23,688 nt of DNA from CAZXCK01 sp964639225 (GCA_964639225.1 CAZXCK010000065.1:1-23688), one strand, 5' to 3'; shown: positions 1-7,761, numbered from the stretch's first letter. Notes: generated from the sequence alone by a model not told the origin. Made by a program: numbers and translations.

Positions 1-32
1 GTACCTAATGGCGAGCCAAAAGGACGATCTTT

Positions 33-53
33 CGTGTCTCTTTAGCAGACACG
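33..53. other. hairpin, 7-bp perfect stem
   Basis: CGTGTCT at 33-39 and AGACACG at 47-53 form a perfect stem around a 7-nt loop. There is no T-tract on either side, so it is not a standard intrinsic terminator. It lies 120 nt upstream of the Fur-family gene, close to the window edge. It may belong to the end of an unseen upstream transcription unit. Confidence 0.45.
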
Positions 54-62
54 CTCCCTGTA

Positions 63-84
63 GCCCGGTGTTTTAACACCGGGC
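63..84. repeat. REP-like palindrome, 10-bp arms
   Basis: GCCCGGTGTT (63-72) and AACACCGGGC (75-84) are perfect inverted repeats separated by TT. As a hairpin this gives an 8-bp GC-rich stem with a TTTTAA loop. It sits 10 bases after the preceding hairpin and has no T-tract. The compact palindromic form resembles dispersed intergenic REP-type elements, but no second copy is visible in this window, so that reading is inference. It could also be a terminator-like structure for an upstream gene. Confidence 0.4.
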
Positions 85-175
85 GGAACCGAGCCTGACC
101 CTTTACTCCGCATTGATTTATTGAAGCGCTACAGCCCGCCCAACAAAAGGATAAGGCCAGAAAGGACAGGCCACT

Positions 176-628
176 ATGGACATCACCAACAAACGCGCCC
201 AGCGTCTCCGCCAGGCCGGTTACAAGCTCACCAACGCCCGCCTGACGGTGCTCGAAGTGCTGGAGGCGGACCGGCACCACATGACTTCGACCGAGATCGT
301 CGAGGCGGTCGCCCGCATCGACCCCAGCATCGGGCGGGCCAGTGTATTCCGCACACTGGACCTGCTCACGCGGCTGGCCATCATCCGCCCTACTTACATC
401 GCCAGCAGCATGACGCCCAATTATGTGCTGCTGCCAGACGGCCACCATCACCACATCGTCTGCGTGAACTGCAACCGTGTCATCGAATTCCACGACTGCG
501 GCCTGGAAGGACTCACACGCGAACTTGAAACGCGCTTTAATGTGAAGTTGACCGGCCATCTGCTAGAATTCTACGGTCTGTGCGCCGATTGCAGCGCGCA
601 GCAGTCGCCCGCCGATGACGAGGTGTAG
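176..628 (+). CDS. Fur-family transcriptional regulator
   Basis: This is a 150-residue metal-responsive DNA-binding regulator of the Fur/Zur/PerR superfamily. An N-terminal winged helix occupies about residues 8-85, with the recognition region around GRASVFRTLDLL (53-64). The dimerisation and metal domain follows. It has the His cluster HHHH (90-93), a first zinc-ligand pair C96/C99, His106, His128 and a second pair C136/C139, which is the usual four-Cys structural zinc site. The start at 176 is supported by AAAGGA nine bases upstream. Its TAG stop directly abuts the ATG of the Usp-DUF389 gene, so the two are almost certainly co-transcribed and translationally coupled. Family membership is secure. 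The sensed signal (iron, zinc or peroxide) cannot be decided, because the sensory-site residues do not cleanly match one subgroup. Confidence 0.9.
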   Translation: MDITNKRAQRLRQAGYKLTNARLTVLEVLEADRHHMTSTEIVEAVARIDPSIGRASVFRTLDLLTRLAIIRPTYIASSMTPNYVLLPDGHHHHIVCVNCNRVIEFHDCGLEGLTRELETRFNVKLTGHLLEFYGLCADCSAQQSPADDEV

Positions 629-2620
629 ATGACCACAATCTTCAACCGAACAGTCGTGCCGCAGACCCAGCCCGCCATCCCGGACTATTCCCAGGTGGCG
701 CTGGTTCCCATCGCCAACCCGGCCACCGCCATCGACCTGCTTCACCTGGCGGTCGCCATCGCCCACCCGGAACAGGGGCGCATCATCGCCCTGAACGTCA
801 GTATCAGTAACACCGAGCGCAGCGCGCGCAGCATCGGCGAACTGGAATCGGTCGTCGAGCAAATTCGCGCCGAAGGTTACAAGATCGAGCTGGAATCGGT
901 CGTCTCGCCCAGCATCTCGCGCGGCATCCTGGACGCCGCCCGCGATTACGGTGCCGACCTCATTTTTCTCGGCATCAAGCGGCCCGTGCGCGGCCAGATT
1001 CAACTCGGCTCAATCGTCAGCAACGTGCTGGAAACCGCCCCCTGTGATGTGCTGGTGTACCGCATGGGCGCCACCTCAGATTTTAAGCGCGTGGTGATGC
1101 CGCTGGACAACAGTTTTCAGTCGCGGGTGGCGGCGCGTGTCGGGCTGCATATCGCCCGCCGTTCGCAGACCGCCATCGAGGCCATGCACGCCCAGGCCGG
1201 TCACCGGTCAGAGTTCGAGGGTCTGGCTATCATCGAGCAGGCCCTGGCCGATGTCCCCGGCAGCCAGGCTGTCAAACGCACGGTGATCTCCGCCCATGAA
1301 CCGGCGGATGGCATCCTGTCGCGCATCGACGACGATGATCTGGTGGTGGCCGGTTTCAACGACAGCAGCGAGTTCGAGCGGCTCGTCTTCGGCGATGTCG
1401 CCTACGGCCTGCTAAACCGGGCCTCAGGACCGGTGGTGCTGGTGGCGCGCTCGGCCAGCGCCGGACGGCGTCATGTGCGCGCCTGGCGCCGCGCGCTGAA
1501 CTGGGTCCGGCCTGCTCTCACGCCGTTTGAACAGGATGAAATCATTCGTCATTCGCAGTTTAACGCCACGCTCGATATCGACTACGTGGCGCTGATCTTC
1601 ATCTCGGCCAACATCGCCGCGCTGGGACTGATGCTCAACAGCGCGGCGGTCATTATCGGTGCCATGCTGGTCGCCCCGCTCATGACGCCCCTCATCGCGC
1701 TGTCAGTGGCGCTGACCGTTGGCCGCGTGCGCATCGCCGGGCGCGCCTTCGTCACACTGACGCTGGGCGTGCTCATGGCCCTGGCCATGGCCTTTGTCAT
1801 CGGCGCGACGCTGCCCTTCAGCCTGCCCACCTCGGAGATGCTGGCGCGCGGCACGCCCACCCTGCTCGACGCCGGTGTGGCGCTGGCGTCCGGTGTGGTC
1901 GGCGCTTACGCCACCGCCCGCAAAGACATCCCCGCCGCGCTGGCCGGTGTCGCTATTGCCGCCGCCCTCATGCCGCCGCTGTGTACCATCGGGCTGGGCC
2001 TGGCCTTCGGCGATTTTTCGCTGGCCTTCGGGGCGGCGGTCCTCTTCCTGACCAACATCATCTGTATCATTATGGCTGGCATCGGCGTGTTCGTGTGGCT
2101 GGGCATGCGTCCCACAGCTTACCCTGGCGTCACCCGCCGCATGCAGGCTGGCGCGCTGGGCCTGCTGGTGATCGCCGCGCTGCCAGTGAGCTGGGAACTG
2201 TATCTGCTGACGCAGCAGGTGAGCACCGAGGCCGTCGTCCGCCGCGAACTGATCCAGGGTATGTCCAACGGCGAGCTGGTCCGGGTTCAGGTGCAGGGCA
2301 GCCGCCCGCTCAACATTCTGGCGACAGTGCGCACCTATCACGATATGACACTCGACGACGTGATCGAGATGGAGTCGCGCATCGGCGGCGCGCTCAATGA
2401 GCAGGTCAGACTCGAACTGCTGATCGAGCGCGTGGTCCGCCTGGTTGTCGATGATGACGATAATGGCGATAATGGCGAATCCGCCGCCAATGGCGGCTCC
2501 GCCACCGATTTTCCTAGCTCAACTGGTGGCGAATCTGACGCCAGTGGCGGACCGGAGTCAGTGCCAGAGACGACCCCGGCAACCGATGAATCACCCGCAG
2601 AAGACCCTGATGACGCCTGA
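629..2620 (+). CDS. Usp-Usp-DUF389 membrane protein
   Basis: A 663-residue fusion protein. Two universal-stress-protein domains lie at about residues 20-146 and 152-275. Each ends in the typical glycine-rich nucleotide-binding segment, LGIKRPVRGQIQLGS in the first and AGFNDSSEFERLVFGD in the second, followed by the closing beta strand. A DUF389 integral-membrane domain covers about 318-495, with several hydrophobic helices and conserved features such as NSAAVIIGAMLVAPLMTPL. A soluble region follows, then an acidic Ser/Gly/Asp-rich tail from about 613 that looks disordered. The ribosome site GAGG (620-623) lies inside the end of the Fur-family gene, so translation is coupled to it. DUF389 proteins are poorly characterised membrane proteins. 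A role in Usp-gated transport or stress sensing is inference. The tail DNA contains short GGCGAT/GGCGAA-type repeats and a small GCCGCCA/TGGCGGC palindrome (2483-2497). Confidence 0.85.
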   Translation: MTTIFNRTVVPQTQPAIPDYSQVALVPIANPATAIDLLHLAVAIAHPEQGRIIALNVSISNTERSARSIGELESVVEQIRAEGYKIELESVVSPSISRGILDAARDYGADLIFLGIKRPVRGQIQLGSIVSNVLETAPCDVLVYRMGATSDFKRVVMPLDNSFQSRVAARVGLHIARRSQTAIEAMHAQAGHRSEFEGLAIIEQALADVPGSQAVKRTVISAHEPADGILSRIDDDDLVVAGFNDSSEFERLVFGDVAYGLLNRASGPVVLVARSASAGRRHVRAWRRALNWVRPALTPFEQDEIIRHSQFNATLDIDYVALIFISANIAALGLMLNSAAVIIGAMLVAPLMTPLIALSVALTVGRVRIAGRAFVTLTLGVLMALAMAFVIGATLPFSLPTSEMLARGTPTLLDAGVALASGVVGAYATARKDIPAALAGVAIAAALMPPLCTIGLGLAFGDFSLAFGAAVLFLTNIICIIMAGIGVFVWLGMRPTAYPGVTRRMQAGALGLLVIAALPVSWELYLLTQQVSTEAVVRRELIQGMSNGELVRVQVQGSRPLNILATVRTYHDMTLDDVIEMESRIGGALNEQVRLELLIERVVRLVVDDDDNGDNGESAANGGSATDFPSSTGGESDASGGPESVPETTPATDESPAEDPDDA

Positions 2621-2637
2621 AACCGGAGCAAAACCCT

Positions 2638-3915
2638 ATGACGACTGACCCCGGCACCCATACCGGACCCTTCGAACTTGAACTGACTGCGATGGCACAC
2701 GGTGGCAGCGCGCTGGGTCGCTGGCAGGGACGAACCGTGTTCGTGCCCTATACCATCCCCGGCGAGATCGTCGCGGTGCGGCCCGTCGCCGAGCGCGGGC
2801 GCGTAATTTTCGCCGAGGGCATGCAGCTTATCGACGCCTCAGCGGACCGGGTATACCCGCGCTGCCCGCACTTCGGGCCGGGGCGCTGCGGGCGCTGCCA
2901 GTGGCAGCACATCGACTATGCCGCCCAGCTTCTGCTCAAGCAGGACGTACTCGCCGACCAGTTGGCGCGTGTGGGCGACTTCGACGAGGCGGATGTGCGC
3001 CCGGTCATCGCCAGCCCGCAGCAGTGGGCCTACAATCACCATATGACGCTGGAAGCCGCGCCCGGCGGCCAGTTCGGTTTCCTGGCAGCGCAGGCGCTCC
3101 CCACCAGCGACGACACACCGCCGCTGGCCGTCATCGAGGAATGTCACATTCTGCACCCGGCGCTGCTCGATCTGTACTACACGCTCGACCTCGATTTTCC
3201 CGGCGTGCGCCGCCTGCGTCTGCAGATCGGCAGCGGCGGCGACCCGATGATGATCTTCACCGTCGCCAGCGAGGACGACGCGCCCGAACTGCTGATGGAT
3301 TTGCCGGCCAGCGTCAACCTGATCCTGCCCGACAACGAGCCGATCAACCTGGTAGGCGACAGCCACACGCGCTATACCATCGGCGAGCGCTCGTTCCGCG
3401 TGACCGCCGGCAGCGACTTCCGCGCCAACGTGAGCCAGCTCGATCACCTGGCGGCACTGGTGCTGGAACTGGCCGCGCCCGCCTCTGGCGACGCCGTGCT
3501 CGACCTGTACGGCGGAGTCGGCTTCTTTGGCGCGTTCCTGGCCCCGCACTGCGCCCTGCTGACCGTCATCGAGAGCTACCCGCCCGCCGCCACCGATGCC
3601 GACAGCAACCTGGAAGATTTTGACCATGTGGACATCATTGAGGGCAGCGTCGAGGATATCCTGCCGGAACTCGACGACGCCTACGACATCGCCGTGCTGG
3701 ACCCGCCCGCTGCCGGTCTCAGCCGGGACGCGCTCGACGCGCTGGACGCCGCCAGTATCCGGCGGCTGGTCTACGTCAGCAGCGACCCGGCTACACTGGC
3801 CCGCGACCTCAAACGGCTGGTCGCCAAAGGCTACCGGCTGGGCGCGATCCACCCCATCGACCTCAACCCGCAGACATATTACATCGACGCGGTGGCTGTA
3901 CTGGAACGGGGCTGA
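2638..3915 (+). CDS. RlmD/TrmA-like RNA m5U methyltransferase homologue, divergent active site
   Basis: A 425-residue protein with the layout of the RlmD (RumA)/RlmCD family: TRAM RNA-binding domain (about 8-68), Fe-S cysteines, then a Rossmann SAM domain. C76, C84, C87 (CGRCQWQH) and C169 match the four [4Fe-4S] ligands. The SAM-binding loop is DLYGGVGFFG (289-298), and the acidic motif is LDPPAAG (354-360). The catalytic positions are altered. The invariant Cys of the family motif VSC(N/D)PATLARD is Ser382. The C-terminal general-base Glu is Asp417. The Gln of the FxQxN motif appears as Arg262. The Arg usual in DPPRxG is Ala358. Active m5U enzymes need the Cys to form a covalent adduct with uracil. 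This copy may therefore be inactive, use another chemistry or bind RNA only. The start is supported by GGAG nine bases upstream. It follows the Usp-DUF389 gene by 17 nt, probably in one operon. Confidence 0.85.
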   Translation: MTTDPGTHTGPFELELTAMAHGGSALGRWQGRTVFVPYTIPGEIVAVRPVAERGRVIFAEGMQLIDASADRVYPRCPHFGPGRCGRCQWQHIDYAAQLLLKQDVLADQLARVGDFDEADVRPVIASPQQWAYNHHMTLEAAPGGQFGFLAAQALPTSDDTPPLAVIEECHILHPALLDLYYTLDLDFPGVRRLRLQIGSGGDPMMIFTVASEDDAPELLMDLPASVNLILPDNEPINLVGDSHTRYTIGERSFRVTAGSDFRANVSQLDHLAALVLELAAPASGDAVLDLYGGVGFFGAFLAPHCALLTVIESYPPAATDADSNLEDFDHVDIIEGSVEDILPELDDAYDIAVLDPPAAGLSRDALDALDAASIRRLVYVSSDPATLARDLKRLVAKGYRLGAIHPIDLNPQTYYIDAVAVLERG

Positions 3916-3958
3916 CTTCGGCGTTGGATGGCGCCCGTTTCGAACTCAGACAGGGTGC

Positions 3959-3988
3959 TTGACAATCCTTAGCGTAATAGAATAGACT
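3959..3988 (+). promoter_or_regulatory. predicted sigma70-type promoter for the cold-shock gene
   Basis: A perfect -35 TTGACA at 3959-3964 is followed after 18 nt by TAGACT at 3983-3988, a 4/6 match to the -10 consensus. An overlapping TAGAAT (3978-3983) fits less well because of its short spacer. Transcription would begin near 3995, giving an untranslated leader of about 240 nt before the cold-shock start codon. The assignment is by sequence match only. Confidence 0.5.
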
Positions 3989-4235
3989 GTGAAAAGCTCA
4001 ATCACAGCATAAGGCTGGGGGAAGTCTTTGATTGGCTGGAAATTGCCTCAGACAGGTGGCAAAGCCTCGTCCTGATTAACAGATCATCACGGGCGCTCAA
4101 TACCCCCACCGGGGATGTTTCCCGGTCCGGGTTGTGCGCGCGTGTTGTGACGCCAGGGTATCAGAGCCAGCGACCCAACCGCCATGCTGCGGCGGGCTGT
4201 TTATCACAAAATGAAACACAGGAGTTTGTTCTACC
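3989..4235 (+). other. long structured 5' leader of the cold-shock gene
   Basis: This non-coding stretch lies between the predicted promoter and the ATG at 4236. It contains a stem-loop CCGGGGA-tgt-TTCCCGG (4109-4125) and a second one, CCGCC-(7 nt)-GGCGG (4179-4195). The ribosome site AGGAG is at 4220-4224. Long 5' leaders that refold with temperature are known for cspA-type genes in other bacteria. That this leader acts in the same way is inference. I see no tRNA or known riboswitch signature in it. With the promoter it accounts for the gap of about 320 bases between 3915 and 4236. Confidence 0.45.
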
Positions 4236-4451
4236 ATGTCTGAGCGCGTCCAGGGAGTTGTGAAGTGGTTCAACGCCGAGAAAGGCTACGGCTTCATCAG
4301 CCGCGACAACGGCGCTGACGTCTTTGTGCATTACTCCGCCATCGAGGGGTCTGGCTACCGCACGCTGGAGCAGGGTAATCAGGTCGAGTTCGAACTGACG
4401 CAGGGTCCGAAGGGCGAGCAGGCCCACCGGGTCACCAAGATTGGCATCTGA
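4236..4451 (+). CDS. CspA-family cold-shock protein
   Basis: A 71-residue single cold-shock domain, which is the standard size. It is an OB-fold single-stranded nucleic acid binder that acts as an RNA chaperone. Both RNA-binding motifs are present: KGYGFISR (RNP1, about 16-23) and DVFVHYSAI (RNP2, about 28-36), preceded by the typical GVVKWFNAEKG. AGGAG lies 11 bases upstream of the ATG. It has its own predicted promoter and a long leader upstream, and an intrinsic terminator about 115 nt downstream of the stop, so it is probably monocistronic. The leader suggests post-transcriptional control, perhaps by temperature. Which paralogue it represents, and whether it is truly cold-induced, cannot be read from the sequence. 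Confidence 0.95.
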   Translation: MSERVQGVVKWFNAEKGYGFISRDNGADVFVHYSAIEGSGYRTLEQGNQVEFELTQGPKGEQAHRVTKIGI

Positions 4452-4497
4452 CTGTAGCAGCGGCTTCGCCTTCTGGAACGGGGTAGTACAACCGACA

Positions 4498-4520
4498 GGC
4501 CAGGGTCGCCGGCCAGGGTC
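4498..4520. repeat. 10-bp direct repeat GGCCAGGGTC
   Basis: GGCCAGGGTC occurs at 4498-4507 and again at 4511-4520, separated by GCC, in the 3' untranslated region of the cold-shock gene. It is too short to be a mobile element. It may simply be a local duplication. Confidence 0.5.
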
Positions 4521-4567
4521 AGATCGCTTGTAAAACTAAAACGATATTCTCAAAACTGGAAACTCAC

Positions 4568-4599
4568 GAGCCTGTCCCGCCGACAGGCTCTTGTTTTTC
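4568..4599 (+). terminator. Rho-independent terminator
   Basis: GAGCCTGTC (4568-4576) and GACAGGCTC (4582-4590) form a perfect 9-bp stem with a CCGCC loop, followed directly by TTGTTTTTC. This is a textbook intrinsic terminator on the + strand and most likely ends the cold-shock transcript. It lies only 59 nt upstream of the inositol-phosphatase start, which therefore needs a promoter of its own or relies on read-through. Confidence 0.9.
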
Positions 4600-4658
4600 T
4601 GCCCCCTGCTGCGACAATGAAAGCCCATGACTTGACTTCACACTACAGGGGGAAATCC

Positions 4659-5462
4659 ATGCAGCTCGATCTCCAGGCCGTGCGCCAGCAGGCGGAAGCC
4701 ATCGCCCGCGAGGCGGGCCAGTGCGCCATGTCTTACTTCAACGGCCCGCTGACCCAGGACACCAAGCAGACGCCGTATGACATCGTCACCGAAGCCGACC
4801 GTGACACCGAGACATTTCTGGTGGGCGCGATCCAGCGCGAGTTCCCGGCGCATCACATCGTCGGCGAGGAAGGCGGCGGCACAGGCGCGCCGGTCGAGAG
4901 CGCCGATTACCGCTGGTACATCGACCCTATCGACGGCACCACCAATTACGTCAACCGCATACCGATCTTCGCCGTCAGCCTGGCCCTGACCGACCGCGAC
5001 ATGAAGCCGCTGGTGAGTGTGGTCTACAACCCGGCGCACGGTGAGCTGTACAGCGCGGCGAGTGGTTACGGCGCGGCGCTCAACGGCGCGCCGCTGCGCG
5101 TCACTGGAGTCAGCGAGCTGGGGTCGTGTGTGCTGGGCAGCGGCTTCCCCTACGACAAATACACCAACGACGACAACAACCTGGCCGAATGGGGCCGCTT
5201 CCTGCGTCGCACACGCGGACTGCGGCGCATGGGGTCGGCGTCACTGGACCTGTGTTATGTGGCGGCGGGCCGCTTCGATGGCTACTGGGAGAGCCGCCTT
5301 AACCCCTGGGATTACCTGGGCGGCGTGCTGTGCGTCACCGAGGCTGGCGGCACGGTCAGCGACTACCAGGGCGGCGCGGATTATCACAGCACGCGGCAGA
5401 TCATCGCCAGCAACGGCCACATCCACGCGCAGATGATCGAGGTGCTGGCGAAACAATCGTAG
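4659..5462 (+). CDS. inositol monophosphatase family phosphatase
   Basis: A 267-residue Mg2+/Li+-sensitive sugar or inositol phosphatase of the SuhB/IMPase fold. The metal-binding motifs are all present: GEEGG with Glu70/Glu71, DPIDGTTN with Asp89 and Asp92, and the second motif WDYLGG...EAGG with Asp218. The length is typical for the family. I chose ATG 4659 rather than the upstream ATG 4617 because AGGGGGA (4647-4653) sits five bases before it and the family normally begins at this point. The 14 extra residues would also run through a segment with no ribosome site. Substrates in the family include myo-inositol-1-phosphate, fructose-1,6-bisphosphate, histidinol phosphate and 3'-phosphoadenosine compounds, and this one cannot be chosen between them. 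It converges on the HEAT-repeat gene with a 22-nt gap and no obvious terminator. Confidence 0.9.
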   Translation: MQLDLQAVRQQAEAIAREAGQCAMSYFNGPLTQDTKQTPYDIVTEADRDTETFLVGAIQREFPAHHIVGEEGGGTGAPVESADYRWYIDPIDGTTNYVNRIPIFAVSLALTDRDMKPLVSVVYNPAHGELYSAASGYGAALNGAPLRVTGVSELGSCVLGSGFPYDKYTNDDNNLAEWGRFLRRTRGLRRMGSASLDLCYVAAGRFDGYWESRLNPWDYLGGVLCVTEAGGTVSDYQGGADYHSTRQIIASNGHIHAQMIEVLAKQS

Positions 5463-5484
5463 TGTTTGCGCAGAGGATGGGCTG

Positions 5485-7761
5485 TTATTTCAGCCCCAGA
5501 ATATGCACAATGTCGTCGAGGCGTTGCGCGCCGAACGATTCGACCACCGGCAGCAGGGCCTCGAGGCACTGCAGCGCGTCGGTCAGGGGCAGCGCCGCCA
5601 CTTCAGGCAGCGCCGCGCGCCAGACGGCGTAACGGCTGGCGTCGTCCAGGCTGCGCCAGTTGAGGCAGGCCGCGCCGATCTGCCGGGCGCGCAGTGTGGG
5701 GTTGTTCGGAATGGCGAGGGCGGCCAGCAGCGCCGTCTGCAGGATGGCGCGTGTCGCCGGCAGGGCCGCCTGCGACGGTTTTTCGCCTTGAACCAGCAGC
5801 GACGCCAGGATGCTGATGGCGCTGGCCTGGTCGTATTCGTCGTCCACCTGGCGGATGACATCGCTGGCGCGGGCGGCCAGTTCCGGGCGGGCGCTGGCCG
5901 GTACATAGGGCGCGATGGCCGCCAGGGCGCTGGCGCGGTCATAGTGGTCGTCAATGGAATCGATGAGCTGCCACGCCGGGACCAGGACATGCGGGCGTGA
6001 TTCGCGCGGCAGGTTCTGCGCCAGGGCGATGTAAACCGTCACCCGGTCGAATGGTTCGTTGAGTTTCGCCGTCAGTTTGACCGCTTTCCCGATGAGGTCC
6101 GGTGGCAGATGCGGCGCCAGTTGGATCAGGGCGCGCGCGCGTTTGTAGTCGATGGTAATGCGCCGGACGTCAGCCAGCATGGCGGTCAGCACTGCTCCGC
6201 GCTGCTCTGGCGGCAGATGTGGCACCATCCCCAGCAGCGCGTTGAGCTGCTGCTGCGGCTCCTCGATGGTGCGGGCGGCGTCCAGTGCGCGAGTCAGCAG
6301 GTGCCCTGGCAAATGCGGCCCCAGCAGACTGAGGGCGCGGGCGCGTGCGTTCTCGTTTTCGATCAGGCGGCTGGTCTCCAGCGCGTTGGTGAGCGTCTGC
6401 TCGCGCAGCGCCGGCGGCACGACATCCAGCAGGGCCAGCAGTGCCGTAACGCGCTCGAAGTGGTGCGGCAGGTTAGCGGCAGCGGCCAGCGCATCGAGCA
6501 CGGTCTGGGCGCGGGCCTGCTCTGGCACGTAATGCGCCAGCACAGTCAGCGCATGGACGCGGCTGTCCTGTTCGCGCATGGTGTGGGCCACCGCCAGACT
6601 GGCGACCAGCATATTGGGGGGCAGGGTGGGCGCGAGTTCGGTCAGCAGTTGAGCGCGGTTGCGTTCGTTGCGCAGGTTGTGGACCGCTGCCAGCGCCTCG
6701 CCCTGTAAATCCAGCGTCAGATGCGGAGCCAGCGACACCAGCGCCTGCGCGCGCAGGCCGCGTCCGGTGATTGTCATGGCGATGCTGAGGGCGTCTTCGA
6801 GGTGGCCGGGATAGCCGCTGTCGTGGCGGGCTGGTTCCAGGTGCGGCGCGAATGCGCCCAGCGCGGCCACACGCTCCGCTTCTTTGGGGATGGCTTCGAT
6901 AGCGCGCAGTGCCTCATCGCGGATAGACCCGTGCCGCGATATGGATACGGCCCGTGCCAGCGCGGTGAAGGCGCGGGCGCGTTCCACCGGAGAACGGACG
7001 CTGCTGGCGCTCTGAATGGCCCGGTCCTCCAGTTCGCGTGGCAGGCGATCCGCCAGCGCGTTCAGCGTGTTGACGATCAGCGCGTCACTGCGCGAGGCGT
7101 CCACCACGTCCAGCATATGGCGGATGATGCGCGTCTGATGCTCTGGCGGCAGATGTGGTGCCAGCGCCGACAGGCTGCGCACGCGCGCTTCGGGGTCCGG
7201 TAGAGCCAGGGCGAGATTCACCGTGTCGATCATGGTCGCGGCCAGCACCGGCGCGTGCTGCTGCAAATGCGGCAGCGCCTCTAAATAGCGCAGGGCGGCC
7301 TGGCTGCGCGCCAGTGGATCGTCCAGCTCGTTGATCTGCTGCCACAGCTCGTGCGCGGTGACTTTTTTCAGTGTGCCCGGTGGCACCAGCGGCGCCAGCG
7401 TCAGGATGAACACCAGGCGCGGGCCGGGCTGGGACACGCGCTGGACCTCGGCCAGCAGCGATAGGCGCTGCTCCGGGCGCAGCGACGGAGCCAGCGATAC
7501 CAGCACCGCCAGTCGCGCTTCGGTTACCGTCGGTGGCACCGGCGGCATGTGGTCGCTGTCCGTGAGCGTGGCCGCCCCGGTGGTCCGCTTGTGACTGAGT
7601 GCCAGCGCGTAACGCACCTGCTCGGCGATGTGCTGCGGCCCGGCCTGAAGCGCGGCGGCGAGCGCCTGCTCGAGCTGCTGCTGACCGAGCATGGCGGTCG
7701 TCCCCGGACGCTGCCCGGTGTAGTGCCTGTTTGTTGCGCGCGCTTGTGGTGGATTGGGCAT
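5485..7761 (-). CDS. HEAT-like tandem-repeat protein, function unknown
   Basis: A 758-residue protein made almost entirely of about 17 helical repeats of 32-40 residues, from about residue 80 to 720. The consensus unit is roughly R-A-x-A-L-x-x-L-A-P-H-L-P-P-E, then a second helix with A-L-x-A-A-x-x-I, ending in acidic or Asn residues before the next Arg. APHLPPE, APHLPPD and VPHLPPE recur. No signal peptide, transmembrane helix or enzymatic domain is visible, so it is probably a cytosolic protein-binding scaffold. Similar repeats form C-terminal sensor regions of NACHT/NB-ARC-type proteins in filamentous bacteria, but no NTPase domain is present here. Start choice is uncertain. ATG 7761 lacks a clear ribosome site, while ATG 7692 (giving 735 residues) has GGGG a few bases upstream and drops a low-complexity N-terminus. 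It is a single-gene unit with no informative neighbours. Confidence 0.75.
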   Translation of the reverse strand: MPNPPQARATNRHYTGQRPGTTAMLGQQQLEQALAAALQAGPQHIAEQVRYALALSHKRTTGAATLTDSDHMPPVPPTVTEARLAVLVSLAPSLRPEQRLSLLAEVQRVSQPGPRLVFILTLAPLVPPGTLKKVTAHELWQQINELDDPLARSQAALRYLEALPHLQQHAPVLAATMIDTVNLALALPDPEARVRSLSALAPHLPPEHQTRIIRHMLDVVDASRSDALIVNTLNALADRLPRELEDRAIQSASSVRSPVERARAFTALARAVSISRHGSIRDEALRAIEAIPKEAERVAALGAFAPHLEPARHDSGYPGHLEDALSIAMTITGRGLRAQALVSLAPHLTLDLQGEALAAVHNLRNERNRAQLLTELAPTLPPNMLVASLAVAHTMREQDSRVHALTVLAHYVPEQARAQTVLDALAAAANLPHHFERVTALLALLDVVPPALREQTLTNALETSRLIENENARARALSLLGPHLPGHLLTRALDAARTIEEPQQQLNALLGMVPHLPPEQRGAVLTAMLADVRRITIDYKRARALIQLAPHLPPDLIGKAVKLTAKLNEPFDRVTVYIALAQNLPRESRPHVLVPAWQLIDSIDDHYDRASALAAIAPYVPASARPELAARASDVIRQVDDEYDQASAISILASLLVQGEKPSQAALPATRAILQTALLAALAIPNNPTLRARQIGAACLNWRSLDDASRYAVWRAALPEVAALPLTDALQCLEALLPVVESFGAQRLDDIVHILGLK

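Noticed and set aside
2839..3852. 337-codon open frame on the - strand
   Set aside because: Antisense shadow of the RlmD-like gene, whose TRAM, Fe-S and SAM motifs are clear on the + strand.
3916..3958. tRNA suggested by TTCGAACTC
   Set aside because: No acceptor or anticodon stems can be drawn around the T-loop-like bases.
4617..4658. Upstream ATG as the start of the inositol phosphatase
   Set aside because: No ribosome site there, while AGGGGGA lies five bases before ATG 4659 where the family normally begins.
5463..5484. Terminator between the converging phosphatase and HEAT-repeat genes
   Set aside because: The 22-nt gap has no stem-loop or T-tract.
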